Origin: JAICIG01 sp035532215
GTDB taxonomy: Bacteria; Planctomycetota; Planctomycetia; Pirellulales; JAICIG01
DNA length: 64,000 bases
Assembly: GCA_035532215.1 (NCBI GenBank)
Contig: DATKRK010000353.1
Coordinates: forward strand, 6,449-70,448
Direction: 5' to 3'
The notes under the pieces were generated by a model. It did no database searches and was not told where the DNA came from. It was given only the letters and a program-made list of their open reading frames with translations. Positions 35,745 through 45,351 of the stretch are shown piece by piece. Made by a program: the position numbers and the translations under genes. Positions within the stretch are counted from its first letter, which is position 1. The number at the start of each line of letters is the position of its first letter.

Positions 35745-38107
35745 TCCTGGCTTTTGAGGACGGAAATCAGATCCAGTCGGTCGATCAGGCGCCGCACGAC
35801 GAGCGCCGAACCGAGCGCGGCCGACGTCGTGACGAACGCCGCAAAGCCGTAGGTCGAGCGGTACACTACCAGCGGCATGCGAAATAGCTCGGTATTATAG
35901 GAGTAATCGATCACGAACGCCGCCAGCCAGTAGCCCGCGACCATGCCGACGGGCAGGGCGGCGGCGGTGAGCAGCGCGAGTTCGCCCAGCAGGATGAAGG
36001 AAACCTCGGCCGCAGTAAAGCCTAGCACGCGCAAGGTGGCCAGTTCGCGGCTGCGTTCGGCCAACGAAATGCGGGCGCTGTTGAAGACGACGCCGACGGC
36101 GATCACGCAGGCGAAGAGCACGATGAACGATCGCATCCGCAAGATGTTTTCGGCGACCGTCTCGCGAAAGCTGCGGATCGCCGAGCCTTTGATCAGCACG
36201 CTGGCGATGCGCGGCGAGTTTTTCAACTCGCGATAAAGCGCGTCCATTTGGTCGGCGTCGGCGGCCACGAACGCGCCGGAGACGACGTCTCCTTCGCGCA
36301 TCAGGCGATTCATCGCGCGGAGTTGCAAGTAGGCGGCGCCGCCGGCGAAATCCTCGACCAACCCGGCGACGGGCAAATCGACCGTCGGCCGCTTGCCTTC
36401 GAGCACTTCCACCTGCACCTGGTCGCCCGGCTGCAAGCCGAGCACTTCGCCCAGCTTCTTCGACAGCACCAGGCCTTCGCGCGGCAGCGGAATGCGGCGG
36501 CAATGGACGTCCATCAGCCGGTGCAATTCGGCGTCGGGCGGAAGGCCCAGCACTGCGATGCGCCGCGAGCGGTTGCCGTGCCGCAGCCGGGTGGCGATGC
36601 TCCGGTACGGTTCGCAATGGCGCACGCCGGGCAGGCGCTCGATGTCGTGCAGCGCTCGCGCCGAGCTGGGCTCGACGAACAGCACGTTCAGGTCTTCGCG
36701 GATCGCAACGTAGTATTGGACGTGGATGGCGTAGTCGATCGCATCGACCATGAAACTGCCGACGATCATCACCGCGACCGAAAGCGAGATGCCCAGGCAG
36801 GTCAACGCGGAGCGCAACGGCCGGCGTTCCAATTGCCGCAGCATGATTTTGGCCGGCTCGCCCAGCAGGCGTTCGAAACCGATTCGTTCCAGCAGCGTGG
36901 GGCCGAATTTCGCCGGCGGCTCGGGACGCATGCCGGCGGCCGGCGGCAGCGAGGCGGCGCGGCGCACGGCGGCCATCGTGCCGGCGACCGCGGCGGCGGC
37001 GCTGATCGCCACGGCGGAGGCGACGACCTGCGGATCGAGATAAAAGCCGAACACGGCGAAATGGAAGAAGTGTGCGTAGATGTGCGTGATTCGCCGGCCG
37101 AAATCCCAGCCGACCAGCGTGCCCAACAGCGAGCCGAAGCACACGAACAGCAGCACCAGCTTGACGTAGTGCCAGCCGATTTCGCGGCCCGAGTATCCGA
37201 AGGCCTTGAGCGTCGCGATCTGTTCGCGCTCCAACCCGATCAGCCGCACCACGACCATGTTCAACAAGAACGCCGAAATCGCCAGAAAGATCGTCGGAGC
37301 GACCAGCGCCATGCCGCGCAGCTCTTGCAGCTCGTTGGCGACGAACTTGTGCGAACTTTGATCGGCCCGGCCGTACGCGCCGCGGCCCCCGCAGGGCGCC
37401 AGCAATCGATCGAGCCGCCGCAAAACGTCGGCCTCGACCGCGCCCGGCATCAGCGTGCAGGCGACGTCGTTGAACGCGCCTTTCATGTCGAACGCCGCTT
37501 CCAGGTCGGTGCGGCCCATCCACAGCACCGTAAACCGGCGATCGTCGGGCACCAGGTCGCCTTCGCGAATCTGGTAGATGTACTCGGGCGACAAGGCGAC
37601 GCCGACGATCGAAAGCTCGCGGAAACGCCCGTTGATGACGGCCCGCAGCTTGTCGCCCGGAACCAAACGGTGCGCGGAGGCGAAGCCTTCGCTGACGAGC
37701 ACTTCGCTTTGGCGCTCGGGCTCGACGTAGCGCCCGTTGCGCAGATGCAGTTGATTGATGTCGGGCGGGCGGCGATCGGGCACGGAGACCAGCCTCGCTG
37801 TCGCGGGCTCGGCGAGTCCCGGCACGTCGAGCTTGACGTCGGCCACGACGCGCGTCTGAACCGCCGCCACGCCGGGGATTTCCGCGATGCGGCGTTCCAG
37901 CGTCTGCGGCGCGCGCTTGGCATGGGCGAAGACGTCGGCGAAGCGGTAGCCGGCGTAATAGGCGGTCTCGGCGCGCGTCAGCGATTCCAAGGTGCAGAGC
38001 GACATCACATAGGTGGCCACGCCCGCGGCGATCACCAGGATGATCGCCAGCGCCTGGCCCCGCATGGCCCAGAACTCGCGCCAGAGCTTGAGGTCGAGCG
38101 GGTCCAT
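35741..38107 (-). CDS. FtsX/MacB-type ABC transporter permease
   Basis: A 788-aa inner-membrane permease with a duplicated FtsX-like layout. A first helix (QALAIILVIAAGVATYVMSL) is followed by a large periplasmic domain, three helices with LEREQIATLKAFGYSGREI, a second helix and periplasmic domain (about 430-640), and a final three-helix unit with LRVLGFTAAEVSFILLGELA. This resembles the DevC/YknZ-type permeases that pair with adaptor proteins to extrude lipids, peptides or glycolipids. Its start lies 5 bp after the stop of the ATPase gene and its stop overlaps the adaptor start, so the three are coupled. Confidence 0.9.
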
Positions 38108-38112
38108 CGCGG

Positions 38113-38859
<747 letters not shown>

Positions 38860-39184
38860 GTTTGGCAGACTCCGTGCTTCTGCTTCAGCATACCCTAACA
38901 AAAGATTAACCCAATCGGCGTTGCACGATCGCCGGCCGTCGCTAGAGTTGCAATATGGGCTCATTGATTCGTTACTGCGTAGATTCGTTAGTACGTGTCA
39001 AGGGGCCTCAAGCGCGCGGTTGCCATCCGAGACAACTTGGTTCCGCGCAGCGGGCGGTTCCTGTCTTATTTTTCCTGCCCGGTTCGCGGGCTTTAAGCGG
39101 ATGAGTTTGAGGCGACGCACGGGCGGGCGGCGTTGGGTCGCGAGCGCCGGGCGTGGTGGATCCCAGGGGTATACGAGAACAGAT
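38860..39184. other. Divergent intergenic region
   Basis: This 325-bp gap separates the ABC operon from a small gene on the plus strand. It is locally richer in A/T around 38885-39000 and holds a direct repeat GATTCGTTA (about 38968 and 38984). This is where promoters for both directions are expected, but no convincing -35/-10 pair is visible. Confidence 0.4.
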
Positions 39185-39403
39185 ATGCAGGCTCATGCCG
39201 AATTCACGGGGGCCGGCGTCTTGCTCAGCGGAATCGCCGTCGAGGCGGACGTCGAGGATCTCTGCAGCTTGTTCCGCGATGCCGGCGTTCAGCCCGACGT
39301 AGGCACGCTTTCCTACGACAATCAATACTACGTCTTCCTGCCGGGCTTGACGCTCGAAGAATTGAAGCAGCAGACGGCCAGCGCCAACTTGCGGTTGGTC
39401 TGA
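39185..39403 (+). CDS. Small hypothetical protein, 72 aa
   Basis: An unrecognised small protein (MQAHAEFTGAGVLLSGIAVE at the start, PGLTLEELKQQTASANLRLV at the end). Third codon positions are strongly G/C, like genuine genes here, and the composition is that of a soluble alpha/beta protein. There is no obvious Shine-Dalgarno sequence; the purine-rich ACGAGAACAGAT lies just upstream. Start and reality are therefore moderately supported. It stands alone, upstream of the 298-bp inverted-repeat element. Confidence 0.5.
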   Translation: MQAHAEFTGAGVLLSGIAVEADVEDLCSLFRDAGVQPDVGTLSYDNQYYVFLPGLTLEELKQQTASANLRLV

Positions 39404-39975
39404 TCGCGGAGCAGCGGCGGCGGTTCGCGCGGCGCTATGCAGCAAGGATTAAATAACTTCTCTATTCCCAGCCCAGCGGAAACGCAGCAGCTAGGCTTCT
39501 TTGCCGTCTGCCACCAGCTTTAGAGATCGTCCTGCTTTTTGGAGGACGAGGCAAGACGTCAAGCCGGCGCCATTACGGGTTCCTCTTTTCTGTTCCGGCT
39601 GCGGCAGACGCTGTTGCCGGCAAGTCAAGTTGCATCGAGAACGATCAGATGCGAACGAAATCCGCAACTCGGAACCATCCGGAACAGAGAAGAGGAACCC
39701 GTAATCCGATGCAGCGGCAAGGACAGGGAGATCCCGGCGACGATTTCCCGCATCAAAAGGAGCGAAATGCGGCGTTAAAAAGCAGGACGATCTCTAAAGC
39801 TGGTGGCAAGCGTTGCCGGTGCAAACCCGCTCGCTCATCGTCGCATCTCTTGGCCGCCCGCCTTCTACGCACCCAGGATTAACTAACTTCGCTATAGCAA
39901 CCGCTCGGAGTTGCGACAGGGGGACGATCTTGCGGCGATTTCTCCTCAGTTTGGGAGGTTATTCAATCCTCGGTC
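39404..39975. other. 572-bp intergenic region holding a large inverted-repeat element
   Basis: Apart from the perfect-ended element at 39510-39807, a 21-bp direct repeat flanks it: AGGATTAAATAACTTCTCTAT at about 39445 and AGGATTAACTAACTTCGCTAT at about 39876 (three mismatches or fewer). Small open frames inside the element are not credible genes. Confidence 0.6.
39510..39807. repeat. 298-bp element with perfect 31-bp inverted ends
   Basis: Bases 39510-39540 are the exact reverse complement of 39777-39807 (31 of 31; the left arm begins GCCACCAGCTTTAGAGATCG). A second nested pair, 39572-39598 and 39679-39705, matches at 26 of 27. The nested dyads could fold into one long hairpin. No transposase-like frame is inside, so this resembles a non-autonomous inverted-repeat element. 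Confidence 0.9.
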
Positions 39976-40986
39976 CTATCGCGCCCGTTTTACCAGGCGA
40001 AAGCCGCTTCCCCGCAGCACCAACAGCATGCCGGCCAGGAAAGAGCCGGTGAGCAGCGTCCAAGCGAGCCACAGCAGGCCGAGATCGGTCAGCGGCACGG
40101 GAGCGCCCCAAGGAGAAATGTAGCGGATGCTCGATTCGAGCCAGTTCAATCCTGCGCCGGCGGTGGAGGCCAGAACGATAAAAACAAAAAACTTGAGCGG
40201 CCAACGCCCTGCCCCAAGCGTCATCCAGAGCGCCGAAAGCGATACGAGCGCCAAGATGGCGCCGTCGGCCGAGGCGTGCAGCCATTGCCAACCGCTGAGC
40301 GTTCGAGACGAAGCTTCCAACATGCGCTGCACGATCGGAACAACGACTGCCACCGCCGCGGTCGCGATCAACATGTGGCGGATCGAGAATTGGATCGGTC
40401 CGGTCGCGCCGTTCGACGCCGTTTCGCAATAGGATTCGACTCGGTAGCCCCAAAGCCGCAACAACGCTGCCAGCGCAACGCCGCCGGCGAGTTGCACGAA
40501 GACGATCACCGTCCAGGCGTCGCCCATCCAGTATTCGCCCAGTTTCCAGCGGAATTGCAGGGCCGAGCTAAGGTACGTCACCGGCAACGCCGCCAGGGCC
40601 AACAGCGCCGCGCGCCGCACCCAGGCGACGCCGCCGAGGAGCAGCCAGATCACGAGCGATCCGATTTGGCCGGTCAGGAAGGCCAGGCCGAGCATGCGTT
40701 GCGTCCATCCGGCGTCCAACGACGACGCGGTCAACAGCAAATTGACCAGCACCAACGTCCAGCCCAACAGCAACAGCCGCCAGGGCCAATTCGGCAGCTT
40801 CCACCCAGCGACGTAGCTCAACAAGGCGGTCTGAAACACGAACCAGCCGAACACGCCCAGGGTTGCGGTCGTCGACCAGCGGCAACTCGCGCCCAGGCGC
40901 AGCGCCCCTTCGTCCGACAGCACGACGAGCGCCGGCAGAACGATCGCGGGCGGCAACAGGCGGAGCATCGATCCATGGGCGGCCAT
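39976..40986 (-). CDS. Polytopic membrane protein of unknown function
   Basis: A 336-aa protein with nine or ten hydrophobic segments. The internal QFSIRHMLIATAAVAVVVPI is the signature (QFS-R-ML-T) repeated in many planctomycete membrane proteins of unknown role. No enzymatic motif is visible. The start is the ATG at 40986; an in-frame ATG at 40968 is an alternative. It is transcribed convergently with the small gene at 39185 and lies 45 bp from the next gene on the same strand. Confidence 0.75.
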   Translation of the reverse strand: MAAHGSMLRLLPPAIVLPALVVLSDEGALRLGASCRWSTTATLGVFGWFVFQTALLSYVAGWKLPNWPWRLLLLGWTLVLVNLLLTASSLDAGWTQRMLGLAFLTGQIGSLVIWLLLGGVAWVRRAALLALAALPVTYLSSALQFRWKLGEYWMGDAWTVIVFVQLAGGVALAALLRLWGYRVESYCETASNGATGPIQFSIRHMLIATAAVAVVVPIVQRMLEASSRTLSGWQWLHASADGAILALVSLSALWMTLGAGRWPLKFFVFIVLASTAGAGLNWLESSIRYISPWGAPVPLTDLGLLWLAWTLLTGSFLAGMLLVLRGSGFRLVKRAR

Positions 40987-41031
40987 AGCTCGCAGTTTAA
41001 CAGACTCGCCGCACGCCCGCTAACCAGCGGA

Positions 41032-43176
41032 TCATTCTTCGCTCGGCATCGGCACGATTTGCTTGCTGGAGAGTTTTTGGCGCCAGGCGGCGACGCCCTT
41101 GATGCGCTTCTGATCGGGGTCGGCGGGACGGTAGCCGAGCAAGAAGCCGGTCATGTGGTGCAGGTTCCAGAAGCTGAGCACGCGGATATCGAGATCTTCT
41201 TTGTCGTTGAGGTATTCGACCAATTGCTTGTCGGCGCCGCCTTCAAGTTGCTCGCGGTCGTAACCCCAGAGCATGCGGTACAACTCGGCGCCTTTGGTCT
41301 TCCCGCGTTGGTCTTCGAACGCCTGGCGAATCTGAGCGGCGACGGCGGGGCCGCGCGCCAAAGCGGCGCGGAGGCTTTCGATCTGAGGCGTCCAGGCGTG
41401 CTTCTGGCTAGGCGTGTTCAACATCTCCACGAACAGGTCGAACTCGCCGATCAGGGCCAGGCTTTTCATCGCCAGCAGGCTGATCTCGGCTTTGCGATCC
41501 GCGGCCAATTCCTTGAGCGCTTCGTCGGCCGGACGGTCGGCCGGGAGCAATTCGTCGACGGCCATCGCCGCGCGGCGTTCGATCGGCGCCAGCTCGTTCG
41601 ATTTGATCCAAGCCGGGAATTCGTCTCCTTGCGGAACGCTCGGGTCGGCGTGCAGCGTGCGATGTTCGGGCGCCTTGAGCTTTTGCGGCCCCGAACCGGG
41701 ACTGACCCACTGCACTTCGCCGCTGGCAAGAAACAAGTCGACGAGCACCGCGGCGGGAGTCTTTTCTGGATCGGCGCCGTCGGGCAAATCGCGCGCAACC
41801 TGCACCGCCAGCGTGGCGTCGTCGCGGCCGAAAACGGCGACCGCTTTGCGATCTCCGGCCTGCACCCGCACCTGAACGCCGGGCTTGGCCACGGTCAACA
41901 GCAGCACGCGGCCGTCGATGATCTTGATGCCGGGCACGCCCTGGGCGTCGGGCGGTTCCAACTCGATGGCGGCGCCGCCCAGCAATTGCGCGGTCACGCC
42001 GATTCCCAAGGCCACGTTCGGCTGGTATGCGGGCAAGGCCAGCAACACGTCGCCGGCGAACACCGATTCGCGCGCCGGCACGCGCTGCCAAACATCTTCG
42101 TCGCGATTCCAGCGCAACAAGACGTCGTGTTCGGAGATCAGCCGCCCCATCAGTTCGCCCCGAGGAACTTCGGCGGCCGGCTTGCGGTCCGGTCGCCGCA
42201 GAGGATTGTCGTCCGGCATCGGGGCCACCGGCGGCTCGTCGTCGGCCGAGTTCTTCTCAGGCGTCTTTTCGGAGGTTTTGCCGGCGGAGTCTTTGCCCTG
42301 CGCCTTTTCCGACGCGCCTTCCACTTCGGGCTCGGGGGGGGCAGCATTGTCGGATTCTTCATTGTCGGATTCGTCGTCGGCCGCCTTGGCCGCGGCGGAA
42401 GATGATTTCGTTTTCTTCTTGTTCGTCGAGTTTTTTTCGGAGGGCGTTTTCTTGGATGATTTGGCCTTGGCGGCGCTATCGGCAGCGACGCCGCTTTCCG
42501 CTTCCGGAGCTTGCTTGGCGGACGAGCCGTCGGGCGAAACGTTGACGGCGACTTCGGCGCCGGTCCAGCGCCGCCAGGCGTCTGGCGCCGCCAAACGGAC
42601 GGTCAACGCGGCGCCACCCGCCAGCACGACGAGCGCCAGCGCGGCCACCAGCCAGCGCCGCCCGCCGGCCTGTTTCGAAGCTTCGCGAAGGTAGGCGGGC
42701 ACCTTGGGCTGCCGGCGTTTTTTGCGTTTGCGCGAACGAGAGGCTTTTTCGGCGGGCTTGGACGAGGCCGCCTCTTTTCCGTCTTCGGTCGGCGCAGAAG
42801 CCAGCGCGTAAATTCGCTGCCGGCCGCGAGAGTCGAACTCGGCCGGCTCGCCCAGCACCAAGGCGAGAATCTGGTGCGCCGAGGCGACCTCCGCCAGGTG
42901 GACGTCGGATTCCAAGCAAACTTTCTCGAAATCGGGCACGCGTTCCGAAGGCAGGGTGTTGTCCAGGTACTCGGCGACGGTGTTCGGATCGAGCCCCATG
43001 CCGCGGCCATAGAGCTTGGGCGCCCCGATCCGCAACCGGCGAGTGACGTCTCGCGTGCGGTGCATCAAGCTGGTGGCGAATTCGCTCTCCTCGATTTTCT
43101 TGCCCATCTCGGCGGCGTCGGCCGGTTCGAGAATGTCATCCAGGTAGGCCAACAGCGTTCGCAAGGTCAATCGCAT
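41032..43176 (-). CDS. Membrane-anchored protein with anti-sigma-like N-terminus and FecR-like domain
   Basis: A 714-aa protein of a type seen in planctomycetes. The N-terminus (MRLTLRTLLAYLDDILEP, then FATSLMHRTRDVTRRLR, then GMGLDPNTVAEYLDNTLP) resembles a helical anti-sigma-like domain without zinc ligands. One membrane helix (RRWLVAALALVVLAGGAALTV) is followed by a Lys/Ser/Glu-rich linker and a beta-rich domain with FecR character (DGRVLLLTVAKPGVQVRVQAGD). The C-terminal part is helical. It may sense envelope state and control a sigma factor, but no sigma gene is adjacent. The ATG at 43176 is preferred; the upstream extension is repeat sequence. Confidence 0.7.
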   Translation of the reverse strand: MRLTLRTLLAYLDDILEPADAAEMGKKIEESEFATSLMHRTRDVTRRLRIGAPKLYGRGMGLDPNTVAEYLDNTLPSERVPDFEKVCLESDVHLAEVASAHQILALVLGEPAEFDSRGRQRIYALASAPTEDGKEAASSKPAEKASRSRKRKKRRQPKVPAYLREASKQAGGRRWLVAALALVVLAGGAALTVRLAAPDAWRRWTGAEVAVNVSPDGSSAKQAPEAESGVAADSAAKAKSSKKTPSEKNSTNKKKTKSSSAAAKAADDESDNEESDNAAPPEPEVEGASEKAQGKDSAGKTSEKTPEKNSADDEPPVAPMPDDNPLRRPDRKPAAEVPRGELMGRLISEHDVLLRWNRDEDVWQRVPARESVFAGDVLLALPAYQPNVALGIGVTAQLLGGAAIELEPPDAQGVPGIKIIDGRVLLLTVAKPGVQVRVQAGDRKAVAVFGRDDATLAVQVARDLPDGADPEKTPAAVLVDLFLASGEVQWVSPGSGPQKLKAPEHRTLHADPSVPQGDEFPAWIKSNELAPIERRAAMAVDELLPADRPADEALKELAADRKAEISLLAMKSLALIGEFDLFVEMLNTPSQKHAWTPQIESLRAALARGPAVAAQIRQAFEDQRGKTKGAELYRMLWGYDREQLEGGADKQLVEYLNDKEDLDIRVLSFWNLHHMTGFLLGYRPADPDQKRIKGVAAWRQKLSSKQIVPMPSEE

Positions 43177-43241
43177 ACGGCGCTCGATCGTCTTTTCAGG
43201 GGGTTCGCGGAACTGGGACGCGGTTGCCGCGCTTGGCAGCA

Positions 43242-43322
43242 GTAGAAGCGGCATCCTGCCGCTTTGAGAACGCGGCAGGATGCCGCGTCTACTTTTAAGA
43301 ACGCGGCAGGATGCGCGTCTAC
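43242..43322. repeat. GTAGACGCGGC palindromic repeat, intergenic
   Basis: An 81-bp block with GTAGAAGCGGCATCCTGCCG, its complement ending GCCGCGTCTAC at about 43292, and a second partial arm to 43322. It is the same family as 15233, 15598 and 47773. It lies in the leader of the anti-sigma-like gene. Confidence 0.82.
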
Positions 43323-43435
43323 AGGGGCGCACGGCGCGGCTACCTTATTAGTGACGCGCCGGGCCGTTCGCCGTACAAAGATTTCGGCGCGAACGCGAAT
43401 TTTGGAAAAAATCGCGGCCAGCCAAGCAGCGCCCC

Positions 43436-43792
43436 TCAGCGGAGGGCGGCTCGCCGCTCGACAAACGGGCGGCGGCGATCGACGCTGCACGAGGGCGAAA
43501 CGTGCCAGCCGGCAGGCATCGCACGCGAGCCAGCGCGTGGCGGCGAGGGGGCCAGCGAGATCAAGGCGATCAGCGTGCCAAGCGCCGCAAACGCCGTCAC
43601 GGTCACAGGATGGATGAGGGGCGTAAACCGGGCGGGTCGCGGTCCCCAGACGGTTCGCCGCTCCCAACCGTCGGTCGTGCGGCGCCATCCGCCCGTGGCG
43701 GTCGCCGCCGGTTTGGCGGGCGCCGAAGGCCATTGACAGGCCCCCCAGCCCGCAGCGAGCAACGCCAACAACAGCCAAACGCAGTTCCGCAC
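43436..43792 (-). CDS. Small membrane protein, planctomycete-type
   Basis: A 118-aa candidate starting with GTG at 43792, six bases after GGAG (minus strand). The N-terminal helix RNCVWLLLALLAAGWGACQW resembles a signal anchor or lipoprotein-like sequence. A GGWRRTTDGWERRTVWG motif follows, of a type I associate with small planctomycete proteins, then a second helix (VTVTAFAALGTLIALISL). The last 35 residues are basic. No function is known. Support is the start context, two helices and the W-rich motif; overlapping frames are less convincing. Confidence 0.5.
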   Translation of the reverse strand: MRNCVWLLLALLAAGWGACQWPSAPAKPAATATGGWRRTTDGWERRTVWGPRPARFTPLIHPVTVTAFAALGTLIALISLAPSPPRAGSRAMPAGWHVSPSCSVDRRRPFVERRAALR

Positions 43793-44157
43793 GGCAGGCT
43801 CCGGATCAGACCTGATTGCTTGCGACGACCGCCCGAGCCGGGCGGCCACGGCTGGCGGAAAAGCAACTCGTGCGCCCGCGCGAAAAACGATCCGCCGCGA
43901 AACCGCGGCGCCTCGGCGGGCGAGGCGGAAAGAATCCATTGCATTCAAAAGAGTTGCGGAACGGCTGCCCGTTCAATGCCCCGCGAAAATTGGGCCGGCG
44001 CAGTCGGGGCCATCAGACGCTCGGGCCGCCGTCGGCGTTGTCGCTGGGCATCGCAGAGGCGGGAAACATGTTGAGTAAACGCAACGTAGTATTCCGGGGT
44101 CTTTTGTCGCCGCGATTCGAGCAAATCGACATAATTCGCCCACCCGAAAAACAACGT
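43793..44157. other. Intergenic region without recognisable features
   Basis: A 365-bp stretch between the small membrane protein and the ribbon-helix-helix gene. Composition shifts from GC-rich to more balanced after about 44080. I see no gene, RNA or repeat that I can name. Confidence 0.4.
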
Positions 44158-44185
44158 TTGCATGTTTTGTGGGTGGCCATATAAT
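44158..44185 (+). promoter_or_regulatory. Sigma-70-type promoter, probably for a leaderless transcript
   Basis: TTGCAT (44158-44163) and a perfect TATAAT (44180-44185) are 16 bp apart. The expected transcription start (6-8 bases after the -10) coincides with the ATG at 44192, and no Shine-Dalgarno sequence fits in between. The following gene is therefore likely translated from a leaderless mRNA. Confidence 0.6.
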
Positions 44186-44191
44186 CTGGCA

Positions 44192-44386
44192 ATGCAAACT
44201 CCATCGAGCCCAACTCGCAGTCGTGGCAGGCCCGCAACCGGCCAGACGCCAAAGCGGTACTTCCGGATGGATGTCGAGCGTTGGTCACTTGTCGAACAAG
44301 CCGCGCAGCGTGCAGGCTTAACCACCTCTGAATGGATAAGAAAGCAGCTACTGAGAGCTGCAAAACGAGGAGCCAGGAATTCCTAG
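44192..44386 (+). CDS. Small ribbon-helix-helix-like protein
   Basis: A 64-aa basic protein. After a disordered Pro/Arg-rich start (SRGRPATGQTPK) comes a strand-helix-helix pattern: RYFRMDVERWSLVEQAAQRA then GLTTSEWIRKQLLRAAK. This is the Arc/CopG (ribbon-helix-helix) plan with the turn GLTTSEWI. Such proteins are often antitoxins or autoregulators that bind operator DNA. It lies 179 bp upstream of a Panacea-domain gene on the same strand. The ATG at 44192 fits the promoter; a longer frame from 44162 would start upstream of the transcription start. Confidence 0.65.
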   Translation: MQTPSSPTRSRGRPATGQTPKRYFRMDVERWSLVEQAAQRAGLTTSEWIRKQLLRAAKRGARNS

Positions 44387-44565
44387 CTGAGAGAGAGGGG
44401 GAACCGAACCCAACCGGCGTTGGACCGGTTCCCAACGAAGTTTATAAGGCCGCTGCGCCACGAAGGCGCGGGCCGCCTTTCGGATAGGAGGGCGGAAATA
44501 AAATAAAACCGCCGAACACTTTGGACACAAGAGGCGTCCTTTCGTTCACAGAGGGGAATCCGAAG

Positions 44566-45153
44566 ATGATCGCTTTCGACATCAACAAAACCATCGAAGC
44601 AGCAGCTTACCTGATTAAGCGGCAACCCGGAGCGCGTGAAAACTACATGCGCATGTTAAAGCTGCTTTATCTGGCAGACCGCCTGAGCCTGCAAGAGCGC
44701 GGGATGCCAATCTGCGGCGACACCGTCTATGCGATGGAACGCGGGCCCGTGATGAGCGTCACGCTGGATTTGGTTCACGGCGCCGATTCCTTCGCTGACC
44801 GCTGGGACCGATTTATCAAAAAAGACGTATACGAAGTGGTCCTCAAGGCGGACCCTGGAAACCGAAATCTCTCCAGGGCTGAAATCAAGATTCTCGAAAG
44901 GGTTGCGGAGCAATTTCGCGGGCAGGATGAATGGGACATGGTCGAATGGTGCCACAAGCATTTGCCAGAATATGAAAAGAATTGGGACGCCAGAGGCGAG
45001 AGCAAGAGGAAGAGGATTCCGCTCTGTGATGTACTGGAAGCCGTAGGGCGGAGAGACGATCAGAAGCGGATCGTTGCGGAGATCAATGAAAGCGCTGCGT
45101 TTGACCAGTTTTTCGGAAACCATCTTCCGACCGTTCAGGGCTTCGAGCAGTGA
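44566..45153 (+). CDS. Panacea (DUF4065/SocA-like) domain protein
   Basis: A 195-aa protein. The domain hallmarks are IEAAAYLIKRQPGARENYMRMLKLLYLADR, split here as IEAAAYLIKR, then MLKLLYLADRLSLQERG, then GDTVYAMERGPVMS. The C-terminal helices contain EIKILERVAEQF and WCHKHLPEYEK. Panacea domains act as antitoxins in many toxin-antitoxin pairs and as proteolysis adaptors (SocA). No recognised toxin is adjacent; the small RHH gene precedes it and a tiny overlapping frame (45150-45308) follows. The ATG at 44566 has GAGGGG nine bases upstream. Confidence 0.85.
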   Translation: MIAFDINKTIEAAAYLIKRQPGARENYMRMLKLLYLADRLSLQERGMPICGDTVYAMERGPVMSVTLDLVHGADSFADRWDRFIKKDVYEVVLKADPGNRNLSRAEIKILERVAEQFRGQDEWDMVEWCHKHLPEYEKNWDARGESKRKRIPLCDVLEAVGRRDDQKRIVAEINESAAFDQFFGNHLPTVQGFEQ

Positions 45154-45266
45154 ATCAGGGCGACTGCTTCTTTAACAAAGGGAAGCCCGGCCTGCCTTCT
45201 CATCCATTTTCGAAATTCGGGCATTATACGCCCGAGGGGCTGCTGCGAGGCCAGCCAAAAAATGAA

Positions 45267-45301
45267 GGCGGCGCCGGCCGAAAGGTTCGACCGGCGCCGC
45301 C
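45267..45301. terminator. GC-rich hairpin between convergent genes
   Basis: A perfect 11-bp stem (GGCGGCGCCGG with CCGGCGCCGCC) and 13-base loop lies between the Panacea gene and the end of the minus-strand gene at 45352. There is no clear T-run on either strand. Its position suggests a bidirectional transcription stop. Confidence 0.45.
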
Positions 45302-45351
45302 AGGTTGACCATGCTCACTGAGCGTCGAATTCGCGGCTGGGCCGCGCGGAC

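Noticed and set aside
39649..39882. Small open frames within the 298-bp inverted-repeat element as a possible transposase
   Set aside because: They have no transposase motif, are shorter than any known type, and cross the arm sequences.
44388..44475. A tRNA-like stretch on the minus strand between the RHH and Panacea genes (TGGCGCAGCGG, a 6-bp hairpin with 7-base loop, GGGTTCGGTTCCC)
   Set aside because: The anticodon-like loop has no T33, the T-loop lacks A58, and there is no 5' partner for an acceptor stem ending in CTCTCTC. It may be a relic but not a functional tRNA.
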